A stretch of DNA of 57,440 nucleotides from the NCBI GenBank assembly GCA_013152545.1, contig JAADGF010000077.1, positions 1 to 57,440 on the forward strand, read 5' to 3'. Below, in pieces: positions 54,901 through 57,440 of the stretch. The stretch's first letter is position 1. The number at the start of each line of letters is the position of its first letter. The position numbers and the translations under genes are program-made. The stretch is from Gammaproteobacteria bacterium. Lineage in GTDB: Bacteria > Pseudomonadota > Gammaproteobacteria > SZUA-152. The notes below the pieces were generated by a model. The model did no database searches and had not been told where the DNA came from. It saw only the letters and a program-made list of their open reading frames with translations.

Positions 54901-54972
54901 GGGGACGTGCACGCACACACCCCTTAGCGGGGAGACTGAATTCTGTATCACAGAGAATCCAGCAACCCCGCT
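54897..54972. terminator. Two consecutive GC-rich hairpins between convergent genes
   Basis: Hairpin one: CTAAGGGG (54897-54904) with CCCCTTAG (54920-54927), 15-base loop, including the stop codon of the DUF498 gene. Hairpin two: AGCGGGG (54926-54932) with CCCCGCT (54966-54972) with an internal imperfect stem. The two share bases 54926-54927. No T runs follow, so Rho-independent termination is uncertain; a barrier between converging transcripts is plausible. Confidence 0.5.
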
Positions 54973-55039
54973 CACTATCATCAGCACACCATTAGCGGCA
55001 CTAATTGAAGATACTAACTTAACAAACTAATTTAAAAGA

Positions 55040-56017
55040 TTATTTTAAGATATTATCAACAGAATAACCTTCGCGCTCCATAATTTCCCGTAACCGTTTT
55101 AACGCTTCCAGCTGAATCTGGCGCACTCGTTCACGGGTAACACCCAATTCATTTCCCACTTCCTCCAGGGTGGCCACTTCACGACCATGCAAACCAAACC
55201 GATGCTCCACCACTTCACGCTGTTTATCATTTAATTGCGACAACCATAATTCAAGACAATTCTGGATATCTTCATCCTGTAACAACACGGCTGGGTCCAC
55301 ATTATGCTCATCAGGAATTGCATCAAGTATGGATTTGTCGCTATCCCGCCCCAAGGGAACATCTACCGACGTGACCCGCTCATTAAGTCCCAACATCCGT
55401 TTTACATCTTCGATGGGTTTATCCAATATTTCAGCGATTTCTTCAGGGCTAGGCTCGTGATCTAATTTTTGCGATAAATGTCGAGCGGCGCGCAGATAGA
55501 TATTAATTTCTTTAACCACATGAATTGGCAACCGGATGGTTCGTGTTTGATTCATGATGGCCCGTTCGATGGTTTGCCGAATCCACCAGGTAGCATACGT
55601 TGAAAAACGAAACCCTCTTTCCGGATCAAATTTTTCGACGGCGCGTATCAGTCCCAGATTGCCTTCTTCAATTAAATCAAGCAAGGCCAAACCACGGTTA
55701 AGATATCGCCGCGCTATTTTGACCACTAAACGCAGGTTACTTTCTATCATGCGCTTACGGGCACTTTCATCCCCTTTATTGATTAATCGCGCATAATAAA
55801 CTTCTTCTTCCGCGCTCAATAGCGGAGAAAACCCGATTTCACTTAGATACAATCGAGTCGCATCTAAATCTCGGTCAGTAACCTCGCTGCGTGCATAATT
55901 CACTTTCTTCTTCGCAGCGGGAATATCCTCGTTATCAATTGGTTCTAAACCCAATTCGCTATCCTCAACATTATCAACGCCAATATTTGTAGTTGCTTCG
56001 TTTTCCTGATTCGTCAT
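55040..56017 (-). CDS. rpoS: RNA polymerase sigma factor RpoS
   Basis: A 325-residue stationary-phase sigma factor. Region 1.2 [20 protein letters not shown], region 2 [20 protein letters not shown] and [20 protein letters not shown], region 3 [20 protein letters not shown] and region 4 [20 protein letters not shown] with [19 protein letters not shown] are all intact. It directs the general stress response. It lies downstream of nlpD, where rpoS promoters normally sit within nlpD; the 259-base gap has no gene. No rsmZ-like small RNA was recognised downstream. Confidence 0.95.
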   Translation of the reverse strand: MTNQENEATTNIGVDNVEDSELGLEPIDNEDIPAAKKKVNYARSEVTDRDLDATRLYLSEIGFSPLLSAEEEVYYARLINKGDESARKRMIESNLRLVVKIARRYLNRGLALLDLIEEGNLGLIRAVEKFDPERGFRFSTYATWWIRQTIERAIMNQTRTIRLPIHVVKEINIYLRAARHLSQKLDHEPSPEEIAEILDKPIEDVKRMLGLNERVTSVDVPLGRDSDKSILDAIPDEHNVDPAVLLQDEDIQNCLELWLSQLNDKQREVVEHRFGLHGREVATLEEVGNELGVTRERVRQIQLEALKRLREIMEREGYSVDNILK

Positions 56018-56276
56018 ATCCTCAAAATTTTACCTTTATGTTTAAACCATACACACATCATTAAACACTAAAACCATGTCACTACATCTGCACGTTAATT
56101 CGCTTTATTGAAAGAATACATTCGATAACGTCTGTCTCCCACGAAGACTGGTCAGGGTTTTACCAATACCTGCTCCACCGCAATTTAACACAGCTTATCC
56201 ACGATTAAATGATGCCTTCCAGCTTAAATAGTTATTTTCTGTTAAATAATGAGTAACAGTCCAGTTTTCATCTGTT

Positions 56277-57113
56277 TTACCGCATTTTACGAGGCAAATA
56301 ACGCAAAGGATCGACAGGCGTCCCGTTACGCCGTATTTCAAAATGCAATTTTGTCTTATTGGTTCCAGTACTCCCCATTTCGGCTATTAATTGACCAGAT
56401 TTGAGTGATTCACCCTCTGAAACCAGTAAACGCTTATTATGCGCATATGCACTAAGGTATGTCTCGTTATGTTTAATGATGATAAGCTTTCCGTACCGGG
56501 TAAGTCCACCTCCACTGTAAACAACACGACCTGAAGCGGCAGAATAAATTGCTTGACCGGATATCCCCGCCACATCCACGCCTTTTTTACGAGGATCGTT
56601 GGCATCAAATGTTTGTACTACCTTCCCCTTTTTGGTAGGCCACTGCCAGATAAAAGCCTTATTATTCTTCGCATGGGCTAAACGCTGGTGCTGTAAATCC
56701 GTTTCGCTCAAATCACCATATCTCAAACCTGTTTTTGAACGAGAACGAGTCGTATTGTTTTTATCGGCTTTCTGGATTGAATCTTTACGAATACCACGTA
56801 CCCCCGATAATGCTTTGTTTTGATTATGCTTATTATGCTGCGAATTAATCAGGGTGTTTTTAGCCTTGCTTATTGGAGCAACGACACGCAATCGCTGGCC
56901 GCGGTTAATCCGATATGGCGACGCAATCCTGTTCCATTTGGCGACCTCCCGATAATCATGGCCATAGGCCCAACTAATTGAATACAGCGTTTCACCCGGC
57001 TCAACAAAATGATAAATATGACTCCCACAACCTTGCAGCATCAATAGGAGGAGAGAAAGCGGCAAGAATGGGAGTAAGCAAGAGCGGTACTGCGGAACGT
57101 TGTTGCGACACAT
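56277..57113 (-). CDS. nlpD: NlpD-family murein hydrolase activator (LysM + degenerate M23)
   Basis: About 278 residues from ATG 57113. A lipoprotein signal (LLPFLPLSLLLLMLQGCGSH) is followed by a LysM domain (YHFVEPGETLYSISWAYGHD) and a C-terminal LytM/M23 domain (GKLIIIKHNETYLSAYAHNK, LHFEIRRNGTPVDPLRYLP). The first zinc motif HxxxD is replaced by KKGVDVAG, so the domain is likely non-catalytic and acts as an amidase activator in cell division. The frame stays open to 57362; an ATG at 57245 with an AGGA site is an alternative start that would add 44 residues. rpoS follows, the conserved pair. Confidence 0.9.
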   Translation of the reverse strand: MCRNNVPQYRSCLLPFLPLSLLLLMLQGCGSHIYHFVEPGETLYSISWAYGHDYREVAKWNRIASPYRINRGQRLRVVAPISKAKNTLINSQHNKHNQNKALSGVRGIRKDSIQKADKNNTTRSRSKTGLRYGDLSETDLQHQRLAHAKNNKAFIWQWPTKKGKVVQTFDANDPRKKGVDVAGISGQAIYSAASGRVVYSGGGLTRYGKLIIIKHNETYLSAYAHNKRLLVSEGESLKSGQLIAEMGSTGTNKTKLHFEIRRNGTPVDPLRYLPRKMR

Positions 57114-57440
57114 TTTATTGATATTATATTGGCAATTGATGCATCTAAAACGATTTTTTCGATAACTGGTATCGCTACCACCCATCGTGGCAGGTATATT
57201 ATCTGGACTTAGATCATGCATAGTCCTAAACCTAAGTTCATTCATCGCGATTTTCCTGTCACCGCAAAACCTGTTAGGTAAAAAAAATACAATCGCCAAT
57301 TTATTATAGCGTCTCAATAAAAATTTATAATGTAAATTAAGGCCAAATTGTAGCCAGCCCATAGTGTTGACTCCATAATATAAAGGAATATCTTAACTTT
57401 CCTTGATAATAACTGATGTTACGCAAGCCTCAATAAGAAT
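57114..57440. other. Region upstream of nlpD, no separate gene supported
   Basis: The nlpD frame continues through most of this stretch (see alternative start at 57245). pcm or surE, the usual upstream neighbours, are not seen before the window ends. Confidence 0.45.

Noticed and set aside
54901-55039. Possible RsmZ-like small RNA downstream of rpoS
   Set aside because: Only isolated GGA motifs occur on either strand, and there is no terminator with a T run, so it cannot be supported from the sequence.

Overview
The window reads as a chromosomal segment of a gammaproteobacterium of the pseudomonad/cellvibrionad kind. Pointers are: an rpoS-nlpD pair, a GacA/UvrY-type regulator, the MurU-AmgK cell-wall sugar salvage pair, an RsmJ methyltransferase, PBP1b beside a TPR lipoprotein, an alaC-hom-thrC block, a YciB-YciI pair and an nrdR-ribD-ribE-ribBA-nusB-thiL-pgpA block. 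Base composition looks AT-moderate by eye (roughly mid-40s % GC). No rRNA, tRNA, CRISPR array, prophage or intact insertion sequence was seen. Almost all genes are housekeeping and most lie on the minus strand.

Layout. 1-5 kb (minus): TlpA-like and thioredoxin-like proteins, a TolC-type outer membrane factor, a short HlyD-type adaptor, a GcvR-like ACT protein, a second-type peptide deformylase and a small frameshifted ORF. 5.6-8.5 kb: a GacA-like response regulator, then MurU and AmgK. 8.5-15 kb: an SDR enzyme, a three-gene multi-receiver signalling operon (REC+ATPase, REC+histidine kinase, REC+unknown output) and an FGE-like lipoprotein. 15.6-24.3 kb: alpha-glucan phosphorylase, a decayed IS5-type transposase, YciO-type Sua5 protein, PHP phosphoesterase, YciB, YciI, parvulin and a pentapeptide-repeat lipoprotein. 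24.6-31.2 kb: TsaB, a YoaA/DinG helicase, a small possible nuclease-fold protein, TPR lipoprotein and PBP1b. 31.6-36.3 kb: a PQQ-type sugar dehydrogenase, a methyltransferase-like protein fused operonically to RsmJ, a MerR-HTH/receiver protein and a small secreted protein. 36.5-44.4 kb: pgpA, thiL, nusB, ribBA, ribE, ribD, nrdR, glyA. 44.5-48.3 kb: secF, secD, yajC. 48.6-54 kb: tgt, thrC, hom, alaC. 54.4-57.4 kb: an Mth938-domain protein, rpoS and nlpD.

The most distinctive content is not a gene system but a set of small, non-coding, inverted-repeat elements of MITE type. Family A (about 240 bp, four copies at 9434, 27394, 40226 and 52591) has termini close to AGGGTCTGTAAAG. It repeatedly sits at 3' ends of genes or inside operons, and its end supplies the stop codon of two neighbouring genes. 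Family B (160-225 bp, termini of a 30-bp motif with core CGATTGAGATTTAG) has two full copies plus several solo ends. Families C (162 bp) and D (a perfect 28-bp inverted repeat) and a nested palindromic stretch between yajC and secD are single in this window. These look like non-autonomous elements that have remodelled gene ends, splitting ribE from ribBA and yajC from secD.

I did not find convincing evidence for an undescribed defence or biosynthetic system. The best candidates for new biology are the three-gene REC signalling operon, the reversed-order MerR-HTH/REC regulator, the HlyD-TolC-thioredoxin operon that lacks a visible inner-membrane pump, and the gene-end-associated MITE family.
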